A DNA stretch of 64,000 nt from Pohlia nutans. Lineage: Eukaryota > Streptophyta > Bryopsida > Bryales > Mniaceae. Shown one piece after another: positions 46,900-57,466 of the stretch. Each line of letters starts with the position of its first letter. Within the stretch, counting starts at the first letter, position 1. The position numbers and the translations under genes were made by a program. The stretch covers positions 2,296,501-2,360,500 of the forward strand of contig CM040101.1 in NCBI GenBank assembly GCA_022496805.1, written 5' to 3'. The notes beneath the pieces were generated by a model. The model ran no database searches. It was not told the DNA's origin and worked only from the letters and a program-made list of their open reading frames with translations.

Positions 46900-47606
46900 G
46901 AGAAGAGCGACCAACCGGCGGGCAACTTTTACGGGAAACTTAGGCGGAGCGCTCGAAGTCGGGGGAGAAAGCATCCGGAGTCGGTAGCCATGGGGAGAAA
47001 GCAGCAGGAGAATTGGAGGCCCGGACGCCCAATCGCGGAGAAGCAAGTGCGCCCGGACATCCCCAACAAATTGGAGCACCGGAGCAGCTGCGGGAGGACC
47101 TGCAGAAGATTGGGTGCAAAGAATTCCTCAACGTACCCTGGGACATCCTCGACGAGCGCGTACTACAGGAGATCGCGACGGGGAAGGTGGTACCGGAATT
47201 CCGGGAGCACAAAGGATATGGGCTCTGCATGCAAATCGAGGACTAGAGGAAGAAAATCCGGGCCATGGAGAAGCAGGACCGGACGGTTCTCCACCTCCTA
47301 CAGCGGCTGTTCATGACGGATGGAGAGGCCCAAGTTAAGGCTCGGTTGTACGATGATGGGTTGGACACAACGAAACCGGATGGGGCTGCCCGGGTTACGA
47401 CACTGGTGAAAAGGTATGCCAGGGGAGTCGAGGAGGGATTGCAGGCATTCCGGAAGCTCGTGGACGATGTCCTTGCTATCTTCCTACCCGAGACCGGAAC
47501 CGAAGGAGGAGAGGCCAACCGGAGAGGGAGCAAGGAGCCTCCGGACAACAGCGAGCTGTTGGCTAATTTCTGGGTGTCTCAAGATACACCCGGGAATAGG
47601 GAGTAA
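46900..47606 (+). pseudogene. Unrecognised retroelement-associated ORF with one in-frame TAG
   Basis: The frame is open from about 46.9 kb to TAA at 47604-47606, except for TAG at 47244-47246. Readable segments include EQLREDLQKIGCKEFLNVPW, DILDERVLQEIATGKVVPEF, then after the stop AMEKQDRTVLHLLQRLF and VEEGLQAFRKLVDDVLAIF. It is helical, charged and Gly/Pro-rich at the N-terminus. I cannot assign it. Lying upstream of the primer-binding site, it is either inside a long LTR or belongs to the 3' part of a neighbouring element copy. Confidence 0.5.
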
Positions 47607-47827
47607 GGGAGTTTGAAGGAGTGATGGATGCAGGTGTTTCTACTCCGGAGGCGTCATCAAGACCGGCTGCTAGTCCGGTGACGAGCATGCCTAGGAGGAA
47701 TTTGGCCCCAAGTTTATGGGAAGATCAATCGGAGGCAAGCTTGGCTGCCTTGGCAGACTAGGTAGTGGAGTTGGAGGAGACCGGAGTCCAACCGGGAGAG
47801 GGATCAAGCCGAGGAGAAGACTAGGGT

Positions 47828-48121
47828 TTGGAAGGTCAACCTGGTACGGGAGATCAAGAAGGAGGTCCGGACGGGGTCGAGACGGACACGGAAGATGAGG
47901 AGGACGAAGCCCGTTTCCGGGAGAACCGGAAGAAGAAGTCTGAGGAAGATCTCACCAGCTCCGAATCCGACCAAAAGGGGAGTTCAGATGAAGAAGAGTT
48001 CGAGGCCGGAGAAAGAAGCGCCCAAGAGACCTCAGCAGACAAAGGAGAGAGCGGGTCTGATAGCGACAGTACGGTCAAAAAGGGGAAGAAACCGGCGGGC
48101 CAGCAAGGGACCGGATCCTAG
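47828..48121 (+). CDS. Acidic, disordered ORF within retroelement region
   Basis: 97 codons, extremely rich in Glu, Asp, Ser and Lys (DTEDEEDEARFRENRKKKSE, then DSDSTVKKGKKP). It follows the previous ORF by about 220 bp in another frame and could be its continuation after a frameshift. No domain is recognised. It is probably part of the same retroelement-borne gene. Confidence 0.35.
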   Translation: MEGQPGTGDQEGGPDGVETDTEDEEDEARFRENRKKKSEEDLTSSESDQKGSSDEEEFEAGERSAQETSADKGESGSDSDSTVKKGKKPAGQQGTGS

Positions 48122-49461
48122 GGAGGGAGACTGAGAGGGCAGCCCAAGCTTCAACCGGAGAAGGGGAAGAAGTCAGCTGCCCTGCCCCGCCCAAGGGAAT
48201 AAGGCGTAATCCGCGCCAGTAGCTCGGAGTAGCAGGTAGCTTAGGAGATCCGGGATAGGGTTAGAACCGGATCAGGCTTAGGCCTGTAGGCATCCTAGGT
48301 GTAGGTAGTCTAGTTCTTTTTTAGCATTAGGATTTTGTAGATAAGACTGGGTGCTATAGCCAAGAGGATAAGGGTGGAAAAATTTGAGTGATTCCCCTTG
48401 ATTTCCGGATCTCGGATTTATAAGATCTGACGGGAATCCCGGACCAGAAGGTGGGGTTCACTACTTATCAAAGGATGTTCAGCATTCCTTGGTGTCTTCT
48501 TGTATTATTTTTCCTCTTTAGTAAACGGCTGTAGTCGCATTGTCCGGAAAACCTATGTGTCTTGGTTGTTTGTGGATTGGCACAGTAATCAGGAGTCCCT
48601 TGTTAACTGGATAGGCAAGTCGGGTTCTCGAGTGAGTCGGTTTAGAGTTCGAATGTGGTTTTGTGTAACTGAATGATTGTTTGAAAGAGTGATTTCTGGA
48701 AACCCTTGACATAGGATAATCCGGGTTAGTGGCTGGGTAGTGAGGAAGGTGTACTCCGAGTTGTACAGAACTCCTGGACGGGTAGTCCAGTTGAGGTGCC
48801 AGCACTCGGGTGGTCCACGCGAAGGGGGAGCACTGAGTCACCAGAGTAAGGTGGTCAATTAGTCCCCAGAGTTAGTTCCGGGCTCCCCGGATAGTGTCTG
48901 TTCCGGTTAGTAAGTCGTTGTAGTAATCAGGGGAGGGGAAACCGGGTTGTGCTTGTGTGACCTGCTGCAGGTTGGGTAAAACTAGCAGTTGAAGAGCAAT
49001 ACGGTAAGTACCCGGGATTAGGAGTTGTTGTGGGTTTGACCGGAAAAGAGTGAAGTTCCCGTCACTTAAATCAGTAGGGAGGGGTGTGTCTTTCAATCCA
49101 GCACTACTAATGCAAATGGAGAACCCTCTGAGGGAAAACAGAGGTTAAGTTAAACCGGATTTAGTAACAAAAGTGGACCGGGGAGAGGTGGTTGGTCAGA
49201 TTCCTCCCCGGAAGGAAACCGGATCAGAAAGGAGACCGGGTTAGTTATTGAGGAGGGAAAGACCCAGTTTGGTAAGAAGGAGGAAGTTGGACGGTGGTAC
49301 TAGGCTGTTAGCTACCACCTCGGATTGATTTCCGGAAGCCTCTCACTTCACAGAATCTCCGCGAAACGATAACCTGGAAATCACCTCTACGAGCGCTCTT
49401 AACACGAAAAAACGCGTTCTAGGGGAGTATCCGGTATCACGTACTACGACACGACTAATTT

Positions 49462-49480
49462 TGGCGCCGCTGCCGGGGAT
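49462..49480 (+). promoter_or_regulatory. Retroelement primer-binding site, tRNA-Asp type
   Basis: TGGCGCCGCTGCCGGGGAT is complementary, with one mismatch, to the 3' end of plant tRNA-Asp (family form TGGCGCCGTTGCCGGGG). This is the usual primer site of several plant Ty3/gypsy lineages. It begins about ten bases after a CA at 49450-49451 that may be the LTR end. Reverse transcription of the element would have started here. Confidence 0.8.
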
Positions 49481-49642
49481 TCTAAAGCTGAGAAGCCGAG
49501 GAATCATCCAGAATTCGCACGAAGGTTCTGCAAGGGTAACGACTTGCGTCCGGTTTGCTGGAGAAGATCCTTGTCTCTGGAAGTTGCAAGTGCGAGTCCG
49601 GAGTAAGGAGGAGAAGCATCCGAGGGTTACCGGATACGCTTC

Positions 49643-50212
49643 ATGACTCAAGGTCAATTAAGTGAATCTGAAGCAAGGAGGATCACCTGATCAGTACGGA
49701 GAAGAGCGGTCGCCAGTATTGTTCCGACAGCGTTGGCGAGGGAGTTCAACTCCCCTGGAGAAGAGACTTACTACACCACACGACCGGAGGAAATTTTTTT
49801 TCCGGTTGTGGAGCATCACATCCCGGACCCCCAACCGGAGAGTGACGCTCATCTTGATTCAAGAGAAGAAGAAACAGTACTACCGATGGATGTGGTGAGG
49901 AGAGCCCCACTCACGCGGTTGAAGTATAACCGATTCAGGGGAGATGGTGAGAACGACGTAGACAATTGGTTGGATGAGTTCGTAGCCACTGCCCGGGCTA
50001 ACCAAGAGGATCCGGAATCCAGACTCCGGGTGTTCGCCGGACTACTCAAAGGTGAAGCACTGAAATGGTATTTGGACGTCCCGGTAGATGTGAGAGAAGA
50101 CTGGGACAGGCTGACTAGTGCCTTTGTCCGGACTTTCCGGGAAGCTAGAGGGGAGGCCAGAGCATTGGGGCGCCTGAGCACGATGACCATGAAGAAGACG
50201 GAGTATTTTTAG
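49643..50212 (+). pseudogene. Truncated gag of Ty3/gypsy-type element
   Basis: ATG 49643 opens a frame with a TGA at 49688-49690 and then continues in frame to 50212. The retrotransposon gag domain is clear: PLTRLKYNRFRGDGENDVDN, WLDEFVATARANQEDPES, RLRVFAGLLKGEALKWYLDV and WDRLTSAFVRTF. After KKTEYF the coding sequence ends abruptly in AT-rich DNA, so the zinc knuckle and all of pol are lost. Gag would form the virus-like particle of the element. It cannot do so in this state. Confidence 0.75.
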
Positions 50213-51607
50213 AATTATGTTATACCGAACCTATTATTAAACTATGGTATTTTAATTTACTATTAAAAATTTTGTATTCTACGTATGTGTGCAATACATG
50301 TGGGACAGAGCCTCACGGTTGCACCGTTCTTGTTTAAAAAAGTGTCTATTATACAATTGAAGATGAGTTTGTCTCACAAGACGGTTCCAGTCTAAAATTT
50401 GTTCCACTTTGGAGAGAATCCAAGTTTTAGGAAAGGAATGTGTTGTTGTGTTGAGACAAGTATTGACTCTCACGCCTCCCATATTAGTTTTTTTGCTATG
50501 TAGAATGGATCTATATGGCGAAGGGATGGAGTTCATCCAATGTATGGACAAGGATTAGAGGGTGCGGATGAAAAATGGTCTTCCAATAGTGTTGGTTTTT
50601 TAGCCGTAAAATGAAAGTTATAAATTTTTGGAAATGGTTTTTTCAAAAATGATGTTTTAGTTTGGTAATTGATAATTATTTATAGTGTAAAAAATGAAAA
50701 ATGAAAAATATAAATAGCCATTTGGTACATCACCATTGAACTAGCTACTAATTCAAGAATTTGATTCTATTAGAGATTCTCATTACGAAGTGTCAAAGTG
50801 TGAGCTTATGATTTAATACTTTGCAACGTAGTTTTTATATAGTCCATCTCGTAATCCACAGTGAGAATTGTGAGACTCTCACCAAAACAATTGTTTTCTA
50901 CTTGCAAATTGAAATCACAAGGTTTTGGTGTTTCGTGATGATTGTTTGGGTTGTTGTTGTGTTAGGTTGGTGGTTAGACTTTCTTGGAACCGACTTATTT
51001 GTAATTTCATATATATTTGAATTTTGATGATCATGGTCATGTTTGTGATTGTGGACATTTAAGTGGTGTTTATTCATGTTTGAGAATGCAATGTGTTTAT
51101 TGTTCAAGTTGTGACGAGTGCATTAGGTTGATATTTGGAATGTGTAGAATTGTTGTTTATAATGTGGTGTTGAGGTTTTTTTTAGGTTTTTTTGTTTTTG
51201 TTTATTGAAACACTAATCCATATGTATTGTTTTAGTGTGGTTTATAATGTGCTTTGTTTTCCTTCGTATTAGTCATAAGACTCCGGCATTTGCTTTGTAT
51301 TGGTGGTTTTCAATGTGAAAGAGAGCACATTCAATTAGAAATGTAGTTGGTTTTGAGTAGTTGATAAGGATTTAGAAGGTACAAATGATGCCTTAAGTAA
51401 TAGATAGTACAAGTACATTCAATGTTGTAAGTTTCATGATTTAATGGGAACCCACAATTTATGTGAGAGGGAGAGTTAGGAATGAAGTGAATATTAGGAC
51501 GGCAATTATTTGGATTCTTAAAATGGTGATGGCATGTGAATAGTTTTTGCATTGAATAGTTGTTAGTCGTTAGTGGCAATGGTTACAAAGTTTACAAGAA
51601 TAGTGTA
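50213..51607. other. Spacer without recognisable gene
   Basis: AT-rich with many TTGTG/TGGTG words; several 60-80-codon frames are open only because of this bias. No domain, RNA gene or terminus is seen. Confidence 0.45.
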
Positions 51608-52599
51608 CAGTGGGGTGACACCCAAATTGGCCCTTTGTGCAATTCTAGGGATAGTGCCCACACTGCTGCCAACTTTGACACCCTCCCGAGGGCTGGAAAA
51701 TTGTTATTTTAACATGAAATTTTAGAAACAATATTACTATTATGTTGAAAACATGTGTATCAAATTTCAAGGCCAGAAGATTGATACAAACAAAAAATAT
51801 TCAAGATTTACTAACAAGGGGTAGCTGTAAGAAATGTTTCACAACTGCTAACTTTGACACCCTCCCAAGGATTGAAGAATTTTTTTTTTCCCATGGAATT
51901 TTTGGAGTAGGAATATCTTTATGTTGATTACACATTTGAAAAGATTCAAGTCCAAAAGACCCACAAAAAAATGATATTCCAAATCTACCAACACGTGTAG
52001 TTCTGAGAAACAAAGAGGAAAATTGTCTCACAACTTTGACTGCCTCTCTAGGGTTGGGAATTTGTTATTTTAAAATGGAATTTTTGGCACAAAATCACTT
52101 TTAAGTTGATAACACGTGCAAAAACTTTCATGTTGAAATAACAAATACTCAACTCTAGGGAGGCTGTCAAAGTTGTAAGACGATTTTCCTCTTTGTTTCT
52201 CACAACTACACCTGTTGGTAGATTTGGAATATCATTTTTTTTGTGGGTCTTTTGGACTTGAATTTTTCCAAATGTGTAAAAAACATAAAGATATTTCTAC
52301 TCCAAAAATTCCATGGGAAAAAAAAATTTCTTCAATCCTTGGGAGGGTGTCAAAGTTGACAGTAGTGAAACATTTCTTACAGCTACGCCTTGTTAGTAAA
52401 TCTTGAATATCTTTTTTTGTATCAATCTTCTGGCTTTGAAATTTGGTACACATGTTTTCAACATAATATTGATTTTGTTTCTAAAATTTCATGTTAAAAT
52501 AACAATTTTCCAGCCCTCGGGAGGGTGTCAAAGTTGGCAGCAGTGTAGGCACTATCCCTGGAATTGCACAAGGTGCCAATTTGGGTGTCACCCCACTGT
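51608..52599. mobile_element. Foldback element with CAGT ends and tandemly repeated arms
   Basis: Flanked by TA on both sides (51606-51607 and 52600-52601). The ends are CAGTGGGGTGACACCCAAAT and its complement. Almost the entire 992 bp is one inverted repeat: the left arm runs to about 52070, the right arm starts at about 52135, and the loop is about 60 bp. Each arm is itself built of about 180-bp tandem units; in the left arm AACTTTGAC begins units at 51671, 51850 and 52032. Inverted arms made of direct repeats are the classic foldback (FB) architecture. CAGT plus TA suggests Tc1/mariner relatives. No ORF is conserved between units. Confidence 0.85.
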
Positions 52600-52601
52600 A
52601 C

Positions 52602-54518
52602 TTGTGTGTGCTATAAGTTGCTTATGATCTTTTTGTAACCCGAGTCAAATTTTTTGTCTTGTTATTTTATATGACACGACTTCGATTTGCAACAAGGAAC
52701 TTGGTGGGGTTTTTGGAAGAAGGCGTTTGTAGCTTTAAGTGGAGAAATAATCTATTTTTAGCGTACTCTTGCTCAATCGGTTTTTATGGAAACCAAATGA
52801 ATTTTTGACAGTTACTTGGTATGACAATACAATATTGGTATTGAGTTTGCAATATCATGTGTGTTTAGATTTGATTTTGTTTTAAATTTTTGGATTGCAG
52901 GTCGTAGCCAAATGGTATTCTAGACTACATTCGTAGCTAATAGTCGACAATTTTGTGCATTTAATAAATGAATAATGAGTTTGTTTGATTCATTGACTTC
53001 AGTGAAGTTTGTATTTGTGGTTGAAAGAAAATATGAGATTGAACTGCAACACTTAAGCAATGCATTGTAGTGGTAAACAATAAGGCGAATGTATTCAAGA
53101 GTTGGTGTACATCCGGATAATTATACAAATTAGTTACAAGATCTTACAGTTAAAAGTGCCCTAAACGATCTTATTTTTGGAAATTCTAACCTACTTTCAG
53201 AGGGGTTGTTTTGTGGCAATTTTGGCCAAAAATACATCAAGAGTTTCAGAGGTAACATTCATCATATCCATTATACTAACATCAACGTGCTCAATGGCGC
53301 GGGTCCTATTAGTGTATTCATATTTCTTCATGTATTTGTATTTATTAGAGGCACTTTTTATTTCTAAACACATGGAATAAAATTAAAAAAACAAGCAGTT
53401 ACGCTACGAGGAGCTCAGATCGGAACAAAATGGGTGAAGAACAAGAATGCATTTCAGTAGAATCATGGATGGAATATATTTGCTATAGTGGTATTTAGCC
53501 CAAGAAAATCCCCGACTCTAAACACACACACCCCCCCCCCTCTCCCACGGACGTTAATGCAAGCACTGTTCACCCATGGGCCCCATTTTCTGAAATTTCC
53601 ATTTTAGGCACCCTAGGGTCTTTTTTTGGCAATTGTTTTTACAAATTTGAGGCCTACGGCTCAATTTTGGATTAGGGGGACCCCCTCGGGAATTTTAAAC
53701 CCTTGGAAGAGAGGGTTATTTTTAAGATGGGCCCCTACACGTTCAAAATAGGGGGCAATTTTTGTCCTCTTGCATTAACGTCTGGGGGGTTTAGAGAAAT
53801 TCCAAGAAAATGGGTGTCCCCGCAATGCCTCTTCCTTATGGTCAGAGCCAATAAAATACATGAAGAGTTTTGTACAAGTGCAGGCTAAAAAAATTTGAAG
53901 TACCTGTACAAAGAATGTTTCCTGTACTCTAATAACTGGATTCACAGCAAAAAGTGTTCCATTGGAAAAGAAAAGAAATACCTCACCAAGGAAAAAAAAA
54001 GATAAAAAAATAAGGAAGGTTGAAATTCAACGAGCTTTGTCTCGCATTCCAGGTCGCCTTCATTCAAAGGTCAAACGAAGGGCCAGGGCCAATACTGTAC
54101 TCGGCTTTCCAAAGCGAAGTGAACGCGCCTTTTTTACAGAGGACCGTGGCAACGCCCCATCGCCAACGAAATCCCAGTCCACAACGCCACCTGGTCGCCT
54201 CTCTTTCCTGTATTTTTCTCGCGCTTTTTCGCTCCATCTCGTTTCGTCAACGCTCTTTTAGTTGTCACACTTGACACTTCCATTCCTTCATTTTCCACTC
54301 GCACCTTGGTCAATGCTTCTATTTGGCCTACCATTCTACCACTAGATCGAATCTGCCATGCTCATTCAACCGAAGCCCAACTGCGCTTGCACCCGAATTT
54401 CTTCCCTTTCACTGTGGTATATCAGCTCACCCCACAACCACAACTCATCCCATTCCATTCCATTTCGACTGCGAACGCTCAGCCTAGATTGTTTCAATTC
54501 AACTGGAAAGACTGAATT
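52602..54518. other. Spacer and probable 5' region of the P450 reductase gene
   Basis: 52.6-53.9 kb is AT-rich with no gene; a C10 run at 53533-53542 and an imperfect reverse-complement pairing of 'ggg-tttagag...attaacg' type segments around 53505-53800 are the only oddities. From about 54.0 kb the base composition rises and the sequence is pyrimidine-rich ('ccttca', 'ttcccttt'), as expected of a plant promoter and 5' leader. No TATA box was assigned. Confidence 0.4.
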
Positions 54519-56567
54519 GTGCATGGTTTTGAATTGGTTTTGGAGGGAGCAAATTGGGTTGCGATGGCGATAATTGCTGTGGCGGTTTCGGTGATGCCGC
54601 CGTTCTTTAGCATTTTCGAGGTGTGGGCGTTTGTGTTGCTGTTTGCAACCGTCGGGTTTTTTTTATACCGGGGCAAGACTAGCGGGAAGGAGGTCGAGGA
54701 TTTGGTCAGCAAGGCGGTTGGGCAGGAACCCCTGGAGGTCGTAGAGTTTGAGGATCCGTCCGTGAAGCGTGTGACGGTGTTCTTCGGAACGCAGACGGGC
54801 ACCGCGGAAGGATTTGCGAATTCGCTTGCACAGGAAGCGCTCTCACGGTATAATAGCGAGAAGGTGGTGTTCAATGTGGTGGACTTGGAGAGCTACGGCG
54901 CGGACGATCAGCAGTACGAGAAGAATCTGAAGAAGGAGAAGCTGGCATTGTTCATGGTGGCGACGTACGGCGATGGCGAGCCCACGGACAACGCGGCTCG
55001 ATTCTACAAGTGGTTTATCGAGGGGAGTGTTAGTGGGGGGTTGGATTCTGTCACGTTCGGCGTGTTCGGGCTGGGGAACCGTCAGTACGCGCATTTCAAC
55101 AAAGTGGCGATCATGATCGACGAAGCGTTGGCCAATCACGGCGGGAAGAGGTTAGTGGAGGTTGGGCTTGGTGACGACGATGACTGCATTGAAGACGATT
55201 TCACGGCGTGGAAGGAGAAGCTGTGGCTGGAGCTCGATCCGTTGCTGAAGGACGCTGATGATGTGCCCTCCATGCCTTACACGGCGACGGTTCCAGAGTA
55301 CCGGATGGTCACGTACGGATCCGGGACCCAGGTGCACGAAGACGTTTATGCCGCGGCGAAGAAGAGTGGCGAATTTGATGCCAGCCATCCGTGTAAAGCC
55401 CCAGTAGCAATCGCCAGGGAGCTCCACACGGCGCAATCCGATCGCGCGTGCACGCACTTGGAATTCGACATCTCCAACACGGGACTCACGTACGAAACAG
55501 GCGATCACGTGGGTGTGTACGTGGAGAATTCGAACGAAGACGTTGAAGAAGCAGTTCGAATTCTGGGCGTGGATCGCGACCTCATCTTCTCGCTTCACGT
55601 CGATGATACCAAGGCGGGTTCCAATCTCCCCCAACCATTTCCAGGACCCGTCACTGTCGACACTGCACTCCGACGGTACGCCGATTTGCTAAACTCTCCC
55701 CGGAAATCCATTCTTTCCATTCTTGCAGCGTACGCCGCAGATGAAGCAGAAAGCGAGCGCCTCAAGTACCTCGCGTCTGCTGCGGGGAAGGATGAGTACG
55801 CGCTCTGGGTAGTAACAAGCCAGCGCAGTCTGTTAGAAGTTCTGGCGGCGTTTCCGTCAGTGAAGGTGCCACTGGGCGTTTTCTTCGCGGGCGTCGCGCC
55901 GCGCCTTATGCCACGATTCTACTCGATCTCGTCCTCGCCGAAGTTTTCCCCGTCGCGGATTCACGTCACCTGCGCGCTCGTGTATGGGAAGAGCCCCACG
56001 GGGCGCATTCACCGCGGCGTGTGTTCCACATGGATGAAGAACGCGAGTGATTCGAACAGCTGGGCGCCTATTTTCGTTCGTCAGTCGAGTTTCCGATTGC
56101 CCGCAGACACCGCGACGCCCATCGTGATGGTCGGCCCGGGCACGGGGCTGGCGCCGTTTCGCGCGTTCTTGCAGGATCGCGCGGCGTTGCAAACTGGAGG
56201 GGCTACTCTCGGCCCTGCCAAGCTCTTCTTTGGATGCCGCACCAGGAAACAGGACTTCATTTACGAGGACGAGCTGAACGCGCATGTGGAGAACGGCGTC
56301 ACGGAGCTCGTGGTGGCATTCTCCAGGGAGAATTCACAGAAGGAGTACGTGCAGGACAAAATGCTGCAGCAGGCGAGTGAGATCTGGAAACTCATTGACG
56401 CCGGTGGGTACTTGTATGTGTGCGGCGACGCCAAGGGCATGGCCAAGGATGTGCACAGGGTGCTCCACGCCATTGTGCAGCAGGAGAAGGGCGTGGAGAG
56501 CGCCGAGGCCGAGAGCTTCGTGAAGCAGCTGCAAGATGAAGGCCGGTACCAGAGAGATGTATGGTAA
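54519..56567 (+). CDS. CPR: NADPH-cytochrome P450 reductase, intronless and complete
   Basis: Transfers electrons from NADPH through FAD and FMN to cytochrome P450s on the endoplasmic reticulum, supporting phenylpropanoid, sterol and hormone pathways. 682 codons, close to the usual plant length. One N-terminal membrane anchor at about residues 13-50 ([20 protein letters not shown]). FMN domain: [13 protein letters not shown] (88-100), [31 protein letters not shown] domain: [11 protein letters not shown] and [18 protein letters not shown] domain: [50 protein letters not shown]. It ends in the family-typical DVW. A second in-frame ATG at 54564 has a better context (GCGATGGCG) and would remove 15 residues before the anchor. 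The frame has no intron, unlike the many-exon CPR genes of flowering plants. Codon use is GC-rich, unlike the surroundings. No lesion is seen. Confidence 0.97.
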   Translation: MHGFELVLEGANWVAMAIIAVAVSVMPPFFSIFEVWAFVLLFATVGFFLYRGKTSGKEVEDLVSKAVGQEPLEVVEFEDPSVKRVTVFFGTQTGTAEGFANSLAQEALSRYNSEKVVFNVVDLESYGADDQQYEKNLKKEKLALFMVATYGDGEPTDNAARFYKWFIEGSVSGGLDSVTFGVFGLGNRQYAHFNKVAIMIDEALANHGGKRLVEVGLGDDDDCIEDDFTAWKEKLWLELDPLLKDADDVPSMPYTATVPEYRMVTYGSGTQVHEDVYAAAKKSGEFDASHPCKAPVAIARELHTAQSDRACTHLEFDISNTGLTYETGDHVGVYVENSNEDVEEAVRILGVDRDLIFSLHVDDTKAGSNLPQPFPGPVTVDTALRRYADLLNSPRKSILSILAAYAADEAESERLKYLASAAGKDEYALWVVTSQRSLLEVLAAFPSVKVPLGVFFAGVAPRLMPRFYSISSSPKFSPSRIHVTCALVYGKSPTGRIHRGVCSTWMKNASDSNSWAPIFVRQSSFRLPADTATPIVMVGPGTGLAPFRAFLQDRAALQTGGATLGPAKLFFGCRTRKQDFIYEDELNAHVENGVTELVVAFSRENSQKEYVQDKMLQQASEIWKLIDAGGYLYVCGDAKGMAKDVHRVLHAIVQQEKGVESAEAESFVKQLQDEGRYQRDVW

Positions 56568-56860
56568 GTATCTAATTATAACTGTAGATCAGTTGATAGA
56601 ATTCAATTAGTGTATATCAATGCGCACATTGTGCAATAGTAGTAGTACAGGTGAGTTAGCTGTGCTTAGAGATAGCGAGGTTGATGATTCAATCAACACA
56701 CGAATGGATTGGATTTGTAGCAGAGCAGCTGCTGCAGCTCAAGGATGTACAGTACATTAATTATTGCTTCATTGAAGCGACGATTGCCATAATGAAACCA
56801 AGTTCACGATTTTCTCGGCTGCAATTGTCAAATTCTCTTTTTGTTCACTGGATTGTTTTA
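56568..56860. other. 3' flank of the P450 reductase gene
   Basis: The stop codon lies in TGGTAAGTATC, so the final Trp codon and the stop overlap a sequence that would also be a good splice donor. No downstream exon is evident. The remainder is AT-rich and non-coding. Confidence 0.5.
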
Positions 56861-57078
56861 GCCCCTAAAAGGACCAAGGATTCATGGTATTAAAATGACA
56901 TTCAATTGGTCAAATTGTGAAGTCAGAGATATAATTCAGATGAGTCCGTGTTTTATATCACCGAAGAACATTGTATGTGTTGGTCTGAAATCCAATAATT
57001 CAAACAGAAGGAAGTATTCAGAATTGCGGCTATATAAAACATGAGATCCAATTCTGATTGCTTGTCCTTTAGGGTTTA
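56861..57078. mobile_element. Family J element, copy a
   Basis: The left end TTAGCCCCTAAAAGGACCAAGG is a one-base variant of TTAA-CCCCTAAAAGGACC. The interior follows the other J copies ('tcatggtattaaaatgac', 'caaattgtgaa', 'tatatcaccgaagaacattg', 'tatgtgttggtc'). The right end CCTTTAGGG is included in the first unit of the 86-bp tandem array that follows. Confidence 0.6.
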
Positions 57079-57466
57079 GACACTTGATGTTGTTTTCCTT
57101 CAGAGATTTGGCTTGTTACATAAAACATGAGATCCAATTCTGATTGCTTGTCCTTTAGGGTTTAGACACTTGCTGTTGTTTTCCTTCAGAGATTGGGCTT
57201 GTTACATAAAACATGAGATCCAATTCTGATTGCTTGTCCTTTAGGGTTTAGACACTTGCTGTTGTTTTCCTTCAGAGATTGGGCTTGTTACATAAAACAT
57301 GAGATCCAATTCTGATTGCTTGTCCTTTAGGGTTTAGACACTTGCTGTTGTTTTCCTTCAGAGATTGGGCTTGTTACATAAAACATGAGATCCAATTCTG
57401 ATTGCTTGTCCTTTAGGGTTTAGACACTTGCTGTTGTTTTCCTTCAGAGGTTTGGCTTGTTACTTG
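57031..57466. repeat. 86-bp tandem array, five copies
   Basis: ATGAGATCCAATTCTGATTG recurs at 57041, 57127, 57213, 57299 and 57385, an exact 86-bp period, with only a few substitutions between units. Each unit contains TCCTTTAGGGTTTAGACAC, the right terminus of the family J element, plus the next 37 or so bases of flank. The array therefore seems to have grown from a transposon end. The TTTAGGG word equals the plant telomere unit but occurs once per unit. Confidence 0.95.

Larger units (their letters stand above)
46034..50212. mobile_element. GC-richer LTR-retroelement fragment (Ty3/gypsy-like)
   Basis: Base composition changes abruptly: this block is visibly richer in G+C and in 'ccgga' words than everything around it, apart from the P450 reductase gene. 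It contains a primer-binding site at 49462-49480 and the start of a gag gene at 49643, and breaks off inside gag at about 50212, where AT-rich DNA resumes. Upstream of the primer site lie the presumed LTR and additional ORFs. No protease, reverse transcriptase or integrase is present, so it is truncated. The LTR start could not be located because no second LTR is in view. Confidence 0.7.

Noticed and set aside
52215..52453. Pair of similar peptides encoded on opposite strands at 51801-52031 and 52215-52406
   Set aside because: They arise because the two arms of the foldback element are complementary copies, not because a protein is conserved.
55152..55634. 160-codon minus-strand ORF inside the P450 reductase gene, with others at 54494-54874 and 55857-56285
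   Set aside because: These are antisense shadows of a GC-rich coding sequence, with no domain of their own.
57031..57466. Interstitial telomere repeat
   Set aside because: TTTAGGG occurs only once per 86-bp unit and is explained by the terminus of a family J element.
57031..57466. CRISPR array
   Set aside because: The window is plant nuclear DNA and the units are contiguous repeats without unique spacers.
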